A stretch of 64,000 nucleotides of DNA from Arthrobacter sp. StoSoilB22 (GTDB lineage Bacteria; Actinomycetota; Actinomycetes; Actinomycetales; Micrococcaceae): positions 2,790,001-2,854,000 of the forward strand of contig NZ_AP024652.1 in assembly GCF_019977315.1 (NCBI RefSeq), given 5' to 3'. A program made the position numbers and the translations under genes. The notes below the pieces were generated by a model. That model saw nothing but the letters and a program-made list of their open reading frames with translations. It was not told the DNA's origin and made no database searches. The first letter of the stretch is position 1, and each line of letters opens with the position of its first letter. Shown piece by piece: positions 17,653 to 26,341 of this stretch.

Positions 17653-17666
17653 TTATTCGAGAATAA
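17653..17666. repeat. Short AT-rich palindrome at the murI start
   Basis: TTATTC and GAATAA arms around a 2-nt centre, ending 3 bp before the murI ATG. It could be a regulatory site or part of a -10 region; no factor can be named. Confidence 0.35.
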
Positions 17667-17753
17667 GGCTTCCCGTGGTGTGCGGCCATTACCTGTGCTC
17701 TCCGCCTCGTGTCTGATGTGTCACACGGTGTGAGGAGCATCCCGCCACCCGGA

Positions 17754-18320
17754 TCAGGATTTCGCCTGTCGTGCAGCCATCATCGCCTGCACCAAAGACT
17801 CCTGAAGCCAGGTGGTGAAGTTGTAGACGAGGGCCAGGTAGCTCTCCACGTCCTCTGCCTGGCTCCAGTCCTGCATGCTGTGGATGTGCTCGGCATCGGC
17901 TTCATCGCGAATATCCAGGCGTTCGGCCAGCACGAGCCGGACATCGTTCAGCGCCATGGACCAGCGGGTCGCGTCCTCGGGGGTCAAAACGAGGTCGTTC
18001 TTGTCCAGGCCCAAAGCCGCAGCCCTCAGGGCACCGATTTTGTTTTCCCGGACAGAGCGTTCGGTGAGTTGGCGGAATTCCAGCGAGCCGTCGTCGTCGT
18101 CCTTCATGACGTTCGGTAAGAGACGCAGCAGGGCGCGGTCGCTGGGCTGCTGGACGTCCATATCCAGGCCGATCAGCGCAGCCAGCGGATCCTCGTTCTC
18201 CCGGGCGTCCGACTCCAGCATGGAAATGACGTCGTCCAGCAATCCCCGCAGGAGGTCACGCTCCGCGGGCTCCAGGTATCCGCTGATGCCCTTGAGTCCG
18301 TACTTGAATGCCTTAGCCAC
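17754..18320 (-). CDS. DUF2017 family protein
   Basis: Helical protein of 188 aa with no assigned activity. The GTG at 18320 is chosen: the family N-terminus [24 protein letters not shown] begins there, and GTG overlaps the clpS stop by 8 bp. Acidic Asp-rich stretch ([21 protein letters not shown]) at about residues 72-92 is conserved in the family. The clpS-DUF2017 pairing matches Rv1331-Rv1332 of M. tuberculosis and suggests a link to ClpS-dependent proteolysis, which is inference. Confidence 0.88.
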   Translation of the reverse strand: MAKAFKYGLKGISGYLEPAERDLLRGLLDDVISMLESDARENEDPLAALIGLDMDVQQPSDRALLRLLPNVMKDDDDGSLEFRQLTERSVRENKIGALRAAALGLDKNDLVLTPEDATRWSMALNDVRLVLAERLDIRDEADAEHIHSMQDWSQAEDVESYLALVYNFTTWLQESLVQAMMAARQAKS

Positions 18321-18675
18321 GCTGGCGGCCGCCCTTCCCGGGTGTCTCGTTGCCGCTCGCGGCCTTTTCAACCGTGGCCCACAAGCCAAAGCCGTGCATG
18401 GCTACGGCATGCTGCTCCACTTGTTCCTTGCTGCCATGGGCAACAATGGACCGGCCCTTCTTATGGACCTCCATCATGAGCTTGTGGGCTTTGGATTCGG
18501 AGTAGCCGAAGTAACTCTGGAACACAAAGCTCACGTAGCTCATCAGATTCACGGGATCGTTCCAGATCACAAGGTTCCACGGGATATCAGGGGCTGTCAG
18601 GACATCGGTGGAGGACTGCTCTGCAGCTTTGGTCCGCTCATCGATGTCCGTGCCGTACGCAACGCTAGGGCTCAT
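18313..18675 (-). CDS. clpS: ATP-dependent Clp protease adapter ClpS
   Basis: N-end-rule adaptor that delivers substrates to the Clp protease, 120 aa. The core motif WNLVIWNDPVNLMSYV (about residues 33-48) carries the conserved NDxxN/D/T-type binding pocket; GRSIVAHGSKEQVEQHA follows. Promoter region of 37 bp is shared with divergent pncB, and the ATG lies 6 nt after TAGAAT. The gene is coupled to the DUF2017 gene. Confidence 0.95.
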   Translation of the reverse strand: MSPSVAYGTDIDERTKAAEQSSTDVLTAPDIPWNLVIWNDPVNLMSYVSFVFQSYFGYSESKAHKLMMEVHKKGRSIVAHGSKEQVEQHAVAMHGFGLWATVEKAASGNETPGKGGRQRG

Positions 18676-18681
18676 CTGTCC

Positions 18682-18706
18682 ATTCTAGGGCGGCTCGCAC
18701 TAGAGT
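18682..18706. promoter_or_regulatory. Nested divergent leaderless promoters of clpS and pncB
   Basis: The clpS -10 (TAGAAT on the minus strand, 18682-18687) is 6 nt from its ATG and the pncB -10 (TAGAGT, 18701-18706) is 6 nt from its GTG. Only 13 bp separate the two hexamers, so each promoter's -35 region falls on or beside the other's -10. Confidence 0.65.
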
Positions 18707-18712
18707 GAATTC

Positions 18713-20041
18713 GTGAGTAGAGCCTCGTCGTGGGACCACCCCGCAACTTCCTTGTACACAGACCACTACGAACTGACCATGCTTCAGGCAGCCTTGCACT
18801 CGGGCGCCGCGCACCGCCGCTCGGTGTTCGAAGCATTCGCCCGGCGACTGCCGGATGGCCGCCGGTATGGCGTGGTAGGCGGCACGGGACGCCTTTTGGA
18901 GGGCATAGCGGACTTCCGGTTCGGCGACGCCGAGCTCGCATTCCTTGAGCAAAACAAAGTGGTCAACCAGGAGACCCTGGACTACCTGGCCGACTACAAG
19001 TTCAGCGGCGACATCTGGGGCTACGCCGAAGGTGACGCCTACTTCCCCAACTCCCCCATCCTCATTGTCGAATCCACGTTCGCCGAAGCCTGCATCCTGG
19101 AAACCTTCATCCTGTCGGTCCTCAATCACGACAGCGCCATTGCTTCGGCGGCCTCGAGGATGACCTCGGCAGCCGGCACACGCCCTTGCATCGAGATGGG
19201 TTCCCGGCGCACCCAGGAGGAATCGGCGACGGCGGCAGCCCGCGCCGCCGTGATTGCCGGCTTCGCCAGCACGTCCAACCTCGAAGCCGGACGGCGGTAC
19301 GGTATCAGGACCGTCGGCACGGCAGCGCACTCCTTTACGCTCCTTCATGACACCGAGCGTGAAGCATTCGAGGCACAGATCGCAGCGTTCGGCCCCGGTA
19401 CATCCCTCTTGGTAGACACTTACGACGTCGAGACCGCGGTGCGTACCGCCGTCGAGCTGGCCGGCGATAAACTCGGCGCCGTCCGCCTGGACTCCGGCGA
19501 CCTCATTGCGCAAGCACAGTGGGTCCGGCAACTTCTTGATGACCTCGGCAACGTCAACACCCGCATTGTGGTCACCTCCGACCTCGACGAATTCGCCATC
19601 GCCGCCCTGCAGTCCGCCCCGGTGGACTCCTACGGTGTTGGAACGTCGTTGGTCACCGGATCCGGTGCTCCGACGGCCAGCATGGTCTACAAACTCGTCA
19701 GCCGCACCAACGATGCCGGCGAGTTCATCTCGGTAGCCAAGGCCGCCAAGAACAAGGCAAGCGTCGGAGGTCGCAAATACGCCCTGCGGAAGCTCAACGA
19801 GCGCGGGCGGGCCACCCAGGAAGTCGTGGGGATCGGCCACCGCCCCGAAGATGACGGCAACGACCGCGAACTGCTTCACCAGTTCGTCAAGAACGGTGAG
19901 GTGTTGCCCGGGTGGACCGGACCCGAAGGTGTCATCCGCGCCCGGGAACGGCACGCTGCCACCATGGCCGAGCTGCCCGCCGTCGTGAACCGACTCCAGC
20001 GAGGCGAAGCTGCCATTCCCACCATCTACGAGGAGAACTGA
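18713..20041 (+). CDS. pncB: Nicotinate phosphoribosyltransferase
   Basis: Converts nicotinate and PRPP to nicotinate mononucleotide in NAD salvage, 442 aa. Visible: LYTDHYELTMLQAALHSG (about residues 11-28) with the catalytic region, SRRTQEE (around 163-169), the PRPP/nicotinate-site block AVRLDSGDL near 257-265, and YGVGTSLVTGS near 305-315. GTG start fixed by the leaderless promoter. Its stop overlaps the pncA ATG by 1 bp (TGATG), so nicotinamide to nicotinate to NaMN enzymes are coupled. Confidence 0.96.
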   Translation: MSRASSWDHPATSLYTDHYELTMLQAALHSGAAHRRSVFEAFARRLPDGRRYGVVGGTGRLLEGIADFRFGDAELAFLEQNKVVNQETLDYLADYKFSGDIWGYAEGDAYFPNSPILIVESTFAEACILETFILSVLNHDSAIASAASRMTSAAGTRPCIEMGSRRTQEESATAAARAAVIAGFASTSNLEAGRRYGIRTVGTAAHSFTLLHDTEREAFEAQIAAFGPGTSLLVDTYDVETAVRTAVELAGDKLGAVRLDSGDLIAQAQWVRQLLDDLGNVNTRIVVTSDLDEFAIAALQSAPVDSYGVGTSLVTGSGAPTASMVYKLVSRTNDAGEFISVAKAAKNKASVGGRKYALRKLNERGRATQEVVGIGHRPEDDGNDRELLHQFVKNGEVLPGWTGPEGVIRARERHAATMAELPAVVNRLQRGEAAIPTIYEEN

Positions 20042-20667
20042 TGTCCAGGGCCCTGATTATCGTCGATGTTCAAAATGACTTCTGCGAGGGCGGAACGCTT
20101 GCTGTTGAAGGTGGCGCCGCCGTTGCAAGTGCCATCACCGAATACATGGACGCCAACCAACAGCATTTCGATCACATCGTGGCCACTCAGGATTGGCACG
20201 TCGAGCCCGGCGACCACTTCTCAGATAACCCGGACATGGTGGATTCCTGGCCTCCGCATTGCAGGGCCAGGAGTAAAGGTGCCGAGCTACACAAAGACCT
20301 GGATCCCGAGTACATCCATGCCTACTTCCGGAAAGGTCAATTCACCGCGGCCTACTCCGGCTTCGAGGGCGTCCTGGCTCCCGAAGACGACGTCCCCACC
20401 GGCGACCTCAAAGCCGGAGCAGCCACGGTGGAGGTCCTCGACGAAGACGCGATCGGACTCGACGATTGGCTCCAAAGCCACGACGTCGAGGAAGTGGTGG
20501 TGGTAGGACTTGCCACGGACTACTGCGTGAAGGCTACGGCGCTGGATGCGGTCCAGGCCGGATACACCACCACGGTGATTGCCGGGCTCACGGCAGGAAT
20601 CGCCGATGACCTCAGCGATGCCTATGACGAAATGGAAGCCGCCGGAGTGGAAGTCGAACGCGACTGA
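20041..20667 (+). CDS. pncA: Nicotinamidase
   Basis: Cysteine amidase that converts nicotinamide to nicotinate, 208 aa; the product feeds pncB just upstream. Catalytic and metal motifs: VDVQNDFCEGG (D8 region), TQDWH (metal Asp/His, about residues 49-53), the HF in EPGDHFSD, and the nucleophile in LATDYCVKATALDA (about residue 162). ATG overlaps the pncB stop. The frame is open upstream within pncB, but the family start is the ATG at 20041. Ends 15 bp before a long perfect terminator stem. Confidence 0.95.
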   Translation: MSRALIIVDVQNDFCEGGTLAVEGGAAVASAITEYMDANQQHFDHIVATQDWHVEPGDHFSDNPDMVDSWPPHCRARSKGAELHKDLDPEYIHAYFRKGQFTAAYSGFEGVLAPEDDVPTGDLKAGAATVEVLDEDAIGLDDWLQSHDVEEVVVVGLATDYCVKATALDAVQAGYTTTVIAGLTAGIADDLSDAYDEMEAAGVEVERD

Positions 20668-20682
20668 TTCGTGAATTCCTGG

Positions 20683-20724
20683 AAACAGGGAAGGGCGCCG
20701 CAACCGCGGCGCCCTTCCCTGTTT
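20683..20724. terminator. Bidirectional terminator with a perfect 19-bp stem
   Basis: Arms 20683-20701 and 20706-20724 are exact reverse complements around an AACC loop, with AAA/TTT at the base. It separates convergent pncA and the helicase gene. Confidence 0.88.
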
Positions 20725-20743
20725 CAGCTGCTAGTGGTTCCAG

Positions 20744-22519
20744 CTACTTCCTGCCGATGAACCAGTCCTGAAGCTTGCGCAGGCGGGCCTGCAGCTGCTC
20801 CTCGTTCGCTTGGGCGACAGCCGGGCCACCACACACTTCACGCAGTTTGGTGTGAACCACACCATGGGGCGTGCCGGTACGGGCAGCCCAGGCAGCCACG
20901 TTTTTGGCCAGCTCGTTGCGCAGGTCCATGAGCATCCGGTGGTCAGGCACAGCCGGCGCGGCCGCAGCCGCCAGCGGTGACTGGCGTTTCTTGCGGGACT
21001 GCTGATCGTGCTGGCGTTGGCGCAGCAGTGTGCCCACTTGCTCTGCGTCCAGGAGCCCGGGAATGCCAAGGAAGTCCAATTCATCATCGGAACCGATGTC
21101 CGCTCCCGTGCCAAACTCACCACCGTCAAAAAGGACGCGGTCAAATGACGCTTGGGAATCCAGAGCCTCGAACTTGCCTTTGGTGAGCTCGTCCGACGCT
21201 TTGTCTTCCCGATTGGCCTCTGCCATGAGGTTCTCTTCGGGATTGAAGAGGCCGTCCTCGTCCTTCTCCGGGCGGTCCAACGCGTGGTCCCGCTCTGCCT
21301 CCATGGTGTTGGCGAGAATCATCAGCGGCGGCACGGAGGGCAGGAAGACCGACGCCGTCTCGCCCCTCTTGCGGGCACGCACAAAACGCCCCACGGCCTG
21401 AGCGAAGAACAGAGGTGTGGAGGTGGAGGTGGCATAGACGCCCACCGACAGCCGCGGCACGTCAACGCCTTCGGACACCATGCGGACAGCAACCATCCAG
21501 CGCTGTTCACCCGCGGAGAATTCCTCGATCTTGCTCGAAGCCTTGGAGTCGTCCGAAAGGATCACCGTGGGCGACTGGCCCGTGATCTTCCTGAGCTGGC
21601 CCGCGTAGGCCCGGGCGTCCTCGTGGTCTGTGGCAATGACCAGGCCACCGGCGTCCGGCACCGTCCTCCGGACCTCGCTGAGGCGCTTATCCGCCGCAGC
21701 CAGGACGGCAGGAATCCACTCGCCGGTGGGGTTCAACGCCGTGCGCCAGGCCTGGGAGGTGATGTCCTTGGTGACAGCAGCTTCACCCAGCGAGGCAGCC
21801 ATCTCGTCACCTGCACTGGTACGCCACCGCATCTGGCCCGAATACGCCATGAAAAGTACGGGGCGCACTACGTGGTCCCGCAGCGCATTGCCATAGCCGT
21901 ACGTGTAATCGGCTTTGGAACGCCGGATGCCGTCCCGGTCCTCAGCGTAGTCAACAAAGGGAATCGGCGAGGTATCCGAGCGGAACGGAGTACCTGTCAG
22001 TGACAGGCGCCTGGCGGCCGGATCAAAGGCCTCGCGCAGGCCATCGCCCCACGATAAAGCTTCGCCGCCGTGGTGGATTTCGTCCAGGATCACCAAAGTG
22101 CGTGCCGCTTCAGTTTTCGCCCGATGCAGCATGGGCTTGCTGGCTACCTGTGCGTACGTGACGGCAACGCCCACGAAGCCACGACCATGCTGGCCATCGG
22201 AATTCTTGAAGTTTGGATCAATGGCGATTCCCACTTTGGCTGCGGCATCCGCCCACTGACGTTTCAAGTGGTCCGTAGGTGCCACGATGGTGATCCTGTT
22301 GACCACCCCACTATCCAGCAGCGTGGTGGCGATGCGAAGGGCAAAGGTGGTCTTACCGGCGCCGGGGGTTGCCACGGCGAGGAAGTCCTTGGGATTGCGG
22401 TTCATGTAGAGGTCAAGTGCCTCCTGCTGCCACGCACGGAGCTTGGGCGCTGTACCCCACGCAGCACGTTCCGGGTACGCCGGAGGCAGGGACGGTCCAC
22501 CAAATAGTGTTTCTGTCAT
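20744..22519 (-). CDS. DEAD/DEAH-box (superfamily 2) helicase
   Basis: Helicase of 591 aa related to type III restriction/RAD25-like SF2 enzymes. Motif I ATPGAGKTTFALRIA (about residues 49-63), motif II LDEIHHGG (about 144-151), motif III SLTGTPFRSD (about 172-181) and motif VI QAVGRFVRARKRG (about 375-387) are all present. A C-terminal region of about 180 residues carries the acidic linker and a basic tail. Ribosome site GGGGGAG is 5 nt from the ATG. No methylase or nuclease gene is adjacent, so a restriction role is unlikely; likely DNA/RNA repair or metabolism. Confidence 0.9.
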   Translation of the reverse strand: MTETLFGGPSLPPAYPERAAWGTAPKLRAWQQEALDLYMNRNPKDFLAVATPGAGKTTFALRIATTLLDSGVVNRITIVAPTDHLKRQWADAAAKVGIAIDPNFKNSDGQHGRGFVGVAVTYAQVASKPMLHRAKTEAARTLVILDEIHHGGEALSWGDGLREAFDPAARRLSLTGTPFRSDTSPIPFVDYAEDRDGIRRSKADYTYGYGNALRDHVVRPVLFMAYSGQMRWRTSAGDEMAASLGEAAVTKDITSQAWRTALNPTGEWIPAVLAAADKRLSEVRRTVPDAGGLVIATDHEDARAYAGQLRKITGQSPTVILSDDSKASSKIEEFSAGEQRWMVAVRMVSEGVDVPRLSVGVYATSTSTPLFFAQAVGRFVRARKRGETASVFLPSVPPLMILANTMEAERDHALDRPEKDEDGLFNPEENLMAEANREDKASDELTKGKFEALDSQASFDRVLFDGGEFGTGADIGSDDELDFLGIPGLLDAEQVGTLLRQRQHDQQSRKKRQSPLAAAAAPAVPDHRMLMDLRNELAKNVAAWAARTGTPHGVVHTKLREVCGGPAVAQANEEQLQARLRKLQDWFIGRK

Positions 22520-22628
22520 GCTGGCTCCCCCGGGCTGATGGCAGCGATGATCATTTCCGGATTTCCGGGCACGCCAAAGCTGACGGGCAGGAGATGATCA
22601 GATAGGGCCGGTGTTCTCTTCCCACCCA

Positions 22629-22958
22629 CTACTTGGAGTTGCCCGGGCCGCCGTTGTTTCCACCGTCGTTGCCGGGTCGGAGGCCGTCGTAAATCTCCTT
22701 GCACTCCGGGCAGACCGGGAACTTTTTGGGATCGCGCCCCGGTGTCCAGACTTTGCCGCAGAGGGCAATGACTGGCTCACCGCTCAGGGCCGACTCCATG
22801 ATCTTTTCCTTGCGGACGTAGTGCGAAAACCGCTCGCGGTCGCCGGGTTCCACTTCCTGGCGCGTTTCCTCGCGCTCAATGGTGGCAGTGGACGTTCCGG
22901 CTCCGGAAAGCTCTCGCATGGGGTCGTTTTCGAATGGATCCGGAGGAAGCGTAGTCAT
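22629..22958 (-). CDS. DUF3039 zinc-ribbon-like protein
   Basis: Small actinobacterial protein of 109 aa. The C-terminal half carries ALCGKVWTPGRDPKKFPVCPECKEIYDGL, where C...CPEC could bind zinc, followed by a Gly/Asn-rich tail. The start at 22958 follows TAAGAT by 7 nt (leaderless pattern); upstream Met codons overlap that hexamer. Function unknown; the family is restricted to actinobacteria as far as is known. Confidence 0.85.
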   Translation of the reverse strand: MTTLPPDPFENDPMRELSGAGTSTATIEREETRQEVEPGDRERFSHYVRKEKIMESALSGEPVIALCGKVWTPGRDPKKFPVCPECKEIYDGLRPGNDGGNNGGPGNSK

Positions 22959-22965
22959 GCCAAAC

Positions 22966-22971
22966 ATCTTA
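22966..22971 (-). promoter_or_regulatory. Leaderless-type -10 (TAAGAT) for the DUF3039 gene
   Basis: TAAGAT on the minus strand, 7 nt before the ATG. It lies inside the 3' boundary of nagB spacing, so the DUF3039 gene can be transcribed separately from nagB. Confidence 0.5.
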
Positions 22972-22975
22972 CCGT

Positions 22976-23758
22976 CTACAGTCCCTGCCACTCCGGCTTG
23001 TTGTCGTAAGTGTGCCGATAATAATCAGCCAGTTTCAGCGATGACGCGGCTGCCTCATCCACCAAAATCGTGGCGTGCGGGTGCATCTGAAGGATTGATG
23101 CTGCACAAATTGCAGCTACAGGTCCCTCCACGAAATCACGCACAGCCTGGGCTTTCTGCGCCCCTGTTGCGACCAACACCACATGCCGGGCGTCCATGAT
23201 GGTTCCCAGTCCCTGGGTGACTACGTGGTGGGGCACGTCGTCGATGCTGTCGAAGAAGCGGGCGTTGTCCTTCCGGGTCTGCTCGATCAGCGTCTTGATG
23301 CGCGTCCGGGATGCCAGGGAGGACCCAGGCTCGTTGAAGCCAATGTGCCCGTCTGTCCCCACACCCAGGATCTGGAGATCCACTCCGCCCACGGCTTTGA
23401 TGGCATCCTCATAGGCCTGGCATGCTGCCTCAAGGTCCCCGGCTGCGCCGTCGGGTCCATGGACGTTTTCCGGCTTGATATTCACGCGGTTGGTGAACTC
23501 GCGCCGGATTACCTCGCGGTAGGACTCGGGATGTCCCGCTTCAAGCCCCACGTATTCGTCCAGCGCGAATCCATGCGCCTGGCTGAAGTCCAATCCCCCG
23601 GCCTCGTAACGGCTGGCCAACTCGTCGTAAATGGGCAGAGGGGACGAACCCGTTGCCAGACCCAGTACAGCGTTGGGCTTACGGCGGACCAGCGCTTCGA
23701 TGGCATCGGCTGCAAGTGCACCGATCTGTTTAGTGCCAGGGAGAATGACAACTTCCAT
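22976..23758 (-). CDS. nagB: Glucosamine-6-phosphate deaminase
   Basis: Converts glucosamine-6-phosphate to fructose-6-phosphate and ammonia, 260 aa. Motifs: LGLATGSSPLPIYDEL (about residues 33-48), FALDEYVGL (about 64-72), GVGTDGHIGFNEPGSSL (about 131-147) with the catalytic Asp/His. ATG at 23758 has AAAGG 9 nt upstream; earlier in-frame Met codons lack support. The matching deacetylase nagA is 10 kb away on the other strand, so amino-sugar catabolism is split here. Confidence 0.95.
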   Translation of the reverse strand: MEVVILPGTKQIGALAADAIEALVRRKPNAVLGLATGSSPLPIYDELASRYEAGGLDFSQAHGFALDEYVGLEAGHPESYREVIRREFTNRVNIKPENVHGPDGAAGDLEAACQAYEDAIKAVGGVDLQILGVGTDGHIGFNEPGSSLASRTRIKTLIEQTRKDNARFFDSIDDVPHHVVTQGLGTIMDARHVVLVATGAQKAQAVRDFVEGPVAAICAASILQMHPHATILVDEAAASSLKLADYYRHTYDNKPEWQGL

Positions 23759-23844
23759 CGTCACGGCCTTTCTACTTGTGGTCGTCGAGCTATCTGACAA
23801 AGACGTTATCCCATGTCCCACCTACGGGCACGGTTGTTACGTGG

Positions 23845-25416
23845 TTATCGGTTTGCGCTGAGCTGGGCGAACATCTCCGGCCCTCTGGCGTCCAACCACT
23901 TTCCACCAAGGCGGACGCCCACCACGAACAGGATAACGCCCAGTACCGGACCTACTGCCAAGTTGATCCATCCAGCTTCCGAACCTCCAGTGAACGCCTG
24001 AACAGCCACCAGCGCAAGCTCCGGAACCAATAGAAGGGCCAAAAGACCCATACCAACTGCCTGAACTGCGAGGGTCTGGGCGACATTTCCCGGGGGTTTC
24101 TTGAACGGGCTGTCCCCCGGCAAGGGCACGGCGATGTTGTAACGCGCTGAAATCACGGATGAAAGCCCCAGCCCGGTCAAGAGCGTGCCCAACGACAAGC
24201 CCAAGAGATTGGGCAGCCATTGCCAGTCACCGGTGACAAAAAGCGGCCCTACGGTGAACACCAGCACCACCGGAAGGGAAAGTGCCAGGCAAGCCAACGC
24301 CCGGCCCAGGCGGTCATCGATGCCACGGACACCTGCTGCGAGGTGAAGCGCAAAAGCTGTGTTGTCGTACGAGACATCAGCGCAAATCGACCAGGCCATC
24401 ACAAAGGCCGTCAGCGGCCCCAGGATCATGAGCATGCCGTAACTGCCGCTCTGTGAGCCGCTGAAGAAAAAGATGACAGGAAACAGGGGAACAATAACCA
24501 GGGATGCCGCGTACCGCGGATCCTTCATCCAATAGACCAGAGCCCGGGCAGCAACTGCACCTGCCGGTGTTGCGGGAAGAAGACCGAACAGTCCAAGTTT
24601 TCCACCCTTCTTTGCTGACCCTCCGGAGTACGGAGGCGTCACCAACGCCCGCTGCAGCAGAACATGCCAGCACAGGAGCAGGGCGACGATGGTTGCTGCC
24701 GCAATGAGCAACTTGAGCCCCGCGGCGGCCACATTGCCTGATTCGAGGTCTCCGCCCAGAGACCACGCTGCACCCAGCGGCGTCCAGGAAACAGCCCTGG
24801 CCAACACGGGGAGGTAATCAGCACTTCCGCGAACGCCGTCAATAATTCCCATCATGATGGGGCCCAGCAACACCAGCGGAATGAACACAATAATGCTGCT
24901 GGCATCTTTGAAACGCCGCGACGCCGCAAGGCCGGCAGTCGCCGTCGTGACTACTTTGGACAGGACGATGCACGTTATGGCACCCAGAACCGCACCCAAC
25001 AAGGCACCTGCCACCGCTGGAAAACTACGCCACCAGGTCCCTACCGTCCCGAGCGCAGCCAGCAAAGTGGCCAGACCGGGAATACCGATGAAGCCCGCGA
25101 GGGCAAGGCCGGTCAAGAGTTGTCTAGGCGGTATGGCAAAGGTGGTGAACCGGGCAGGGTCCAAGGTCATGTCCGCGGCCGAAGCAATAAGCGGAATGAT
25201 GGCCCAACCCAGGACAGCGGCCGCTCCACCCAATACCACTACAGTGTGGGCGATCTCCGGATCAGCCCACCGCAGCGCTATGAGGCCTCCAACCAGGAGG
25301 ACCAGCAATCCCAATGCATAAACGAGCCCCAACGCCATGCCTACCAGCTGCCACGGGCTGCGCTTGAACCCGTTCAGGAGCAGGCGCCACTTGAGGTTTA
25401 GAAGGTGCGCAACCAT
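23845..25416 (-). CDS. ABC transporter permease (ABC-2-like), 12 or more TM
   Basis: Very hydrophobic protein of 523 aa, about 12 TM helices. No sequence signature identifies the substrate. ATG at 25416 has GGAGG 7 nt upstream and overlaps the ATPase stop by 19 bp, so the two are one exporter unit. Such ATPase-permease pairs in actinobacteria often export peptides, lipids or drugs; unknown here. Confidence 0.82.
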   Translation of the reverse strand: MVAHLLNLKWRLLLNGFKRSPWQLVGMALGLVYALGLLVLLVGGLIALRWADPEIAHTVVVLGGAAAVLGWAIIPLIASAADMTLDPARFTTFAIPPRQLLTGLALAGFIGIPGLATLLAALGTVGTWWRSFPAVAGALLGAVLGAITCIVLSKVVTTATAGLAASRRFKDASSIIVFIPLVLLGPIMMGIIDGVRGSADYLPVLARAVSWTPLGAAWSLGGDLESGNVAAAGLKLLIAAATIVALLLCWHVLLQRALVTPPYSGGSAKKGGKLGLFGLLPATPAGAVAARALVYWMKDPRYAASLVIVPLFPVIFFFSGSQSGSYGMLMILGPLTAFVMAWSICADVSYDNTAFALHLAAGVRGIDDRLGRALACLALSLPVVLVFTVGPLFVTGDWQWLPNLLGLSLGTLLTGLGLSSVISARYNIAVPLPGDSPFKKPPGNVAQTLAVQAVGMGLLALLLVPELALVAVQAFTGGSEAGWINLAVGPVLGVILFVVGVRLGGKWLDARGPEMFAQLSANR

Positions 25417-26300
25417 TCCAAGCCCTCCGTCCGGTGTCCGCCGCCCACCAACTGGACGAAGCGTTCCTCCAACGTGGAACCATCGCGGACCTCGTCCACG
25501 GAGCCCGCGGCCAAAACACGCCCACCAGCCACAACTGCTACGTGGCTGCACATGCGCTGCACAAGATCCATGACGTGGCTCGAAACGATGACCGTACCGC
25601 CGGAAGCAACATACCCCTCAAGGATGCCCCTGATATTGGCGGCCGACACAGGATCCACCGACTCAAAGGGCTCGTCAAGGACAAGCAGACGCGGAGCATG
25701 GATCAGCGCTGAGGCCAAGGCAATTTTCTTGGTCATACCTGCCGAGTAGTCCACAACCAATTTGCCGGCGTCCGCTTGGAGATCCAGGGCAGCCAGCAAT
25801 TCAGGCACCCGGGAGCCCACCACTTCACGGTCCATACCGCGGAGCAGACCCGAGTACGTCACCAGCTGTTCGCCGGTCAGCCGATCAAACAGGCGCACGC
25901 CATCAGGCAGGACGCCCATGAGCTTCTTGGCCTCCAGCGGCCGCGACCAGACGTCAACCCCGTGGATCAAGGCTGTGCCAAAGTCCGGCCGCAGCAGTCC
26001 GGTGGCCATGGACAACGTGGTGGTCTTTCCTGCACCGTTAGGCCCGACCATCCCGTAGAAGGATCCGGCAGGGACTTCCAGGCTCACGCCGTCGACGGCG
26101 ATTTTCTCGCCGAATCGTTTGGCCAGGCCCCGAATGGACAGCGCAGCCAGTGGCTCGCTCCCGGGCGAGTCCTCCGAGGGCATCGGGTGAGCGGCCACCT
26201 GCGGTGGCTCGGCAGCTTGTGGCGGCTCGGCAGCTTGTGGCGGCGCGGCAGCTCGTGGCGGCTCGAATGTGGGCATGGGTTCATGGCGTGGTTCCGTCAT
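25398..26300 (-). CDS. ABC transporter ATP-binding protein with repetitive Pro/Ala/Gln tail
   Basis: ATPase of 300 aa. Walker A GPNGAGKTTTLSMA (about residues 88-101), signature DYSAGMTKKIALA (about 188-200), Walker B LLVLDEPFESVDPVS (about 209-223). Residues 14-38 are an unusual N-terminal extension with three tandem PPQAAE-like units encoded by 18-bp DNA repeats; its role is unknown. ATG follows TAGGCT by 6 nt. Confidence 0.9.
   Translation of the reverse strand: MTEPRHEPMPTFEPPRAAAPPQAAEPPQAAEPPQVAAHPMPSEDSPGSEPLAALSIRGLAKRFGEKIAVDGVSLEVPAGSFYGMVGPNGAGKTTTLSMATGLLRPDFGTALIHGVDVWSRPLEAKKLMGVLPDGVRLFDRLTGEQLVTYSGLLRGMDREVVGSRVPELLAALDLQADAGKLVVDYSAGMTKKIALASALIHAPRLLVLDEPFESVDPVSAANIRGILEGYVASGGTVIVSSHVMDLVQRMCSHVAVVAGGRVLAAGSVDEVRDGSTLEERFVQLVGGGHRTEGLEWLRTF
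26195..26260. repeat. 18-bp tandem repeats in the ABC ATPase gene
   Basis: About three and a half copies of an 18-bp unit (GGCTCGGCAGCTTGTGGC) encode the PPQAAE repeat of the ATPase N-terminus. Copy number could vary by slippage. Confidence 0.7.
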
Positions 26301-26306
26301 GAACCC

Positions 26307-26312
26307 AGCCTA
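26307..26312 (-). promoter_or_regulatory. Leaderless-type -10 (TAGGCT) for the ABC exporter
   Basis: TAGGCT, then GGGTTC, then the ATPase ATG at 26300 (minus strand). Confidence 0.6.
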
Positions 26313-26341
26313 ACCTTGCAGGCGGAAACCTGGAGGAGGTC

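Noticed and set aside
17721..17733. TCACAC-G-GTGTGA palindrome as a CRP/GlxR-type site
   Set aside because: Half-sites are in the opposite orientation to the CRP/GlxR consensus and it lies after, not before, a promoter.
18665..19954. 429-codon minus-strand frame opposite pncB
   Set aside because: Antisense shadow of pncB; no recognisable motif and no start signal.
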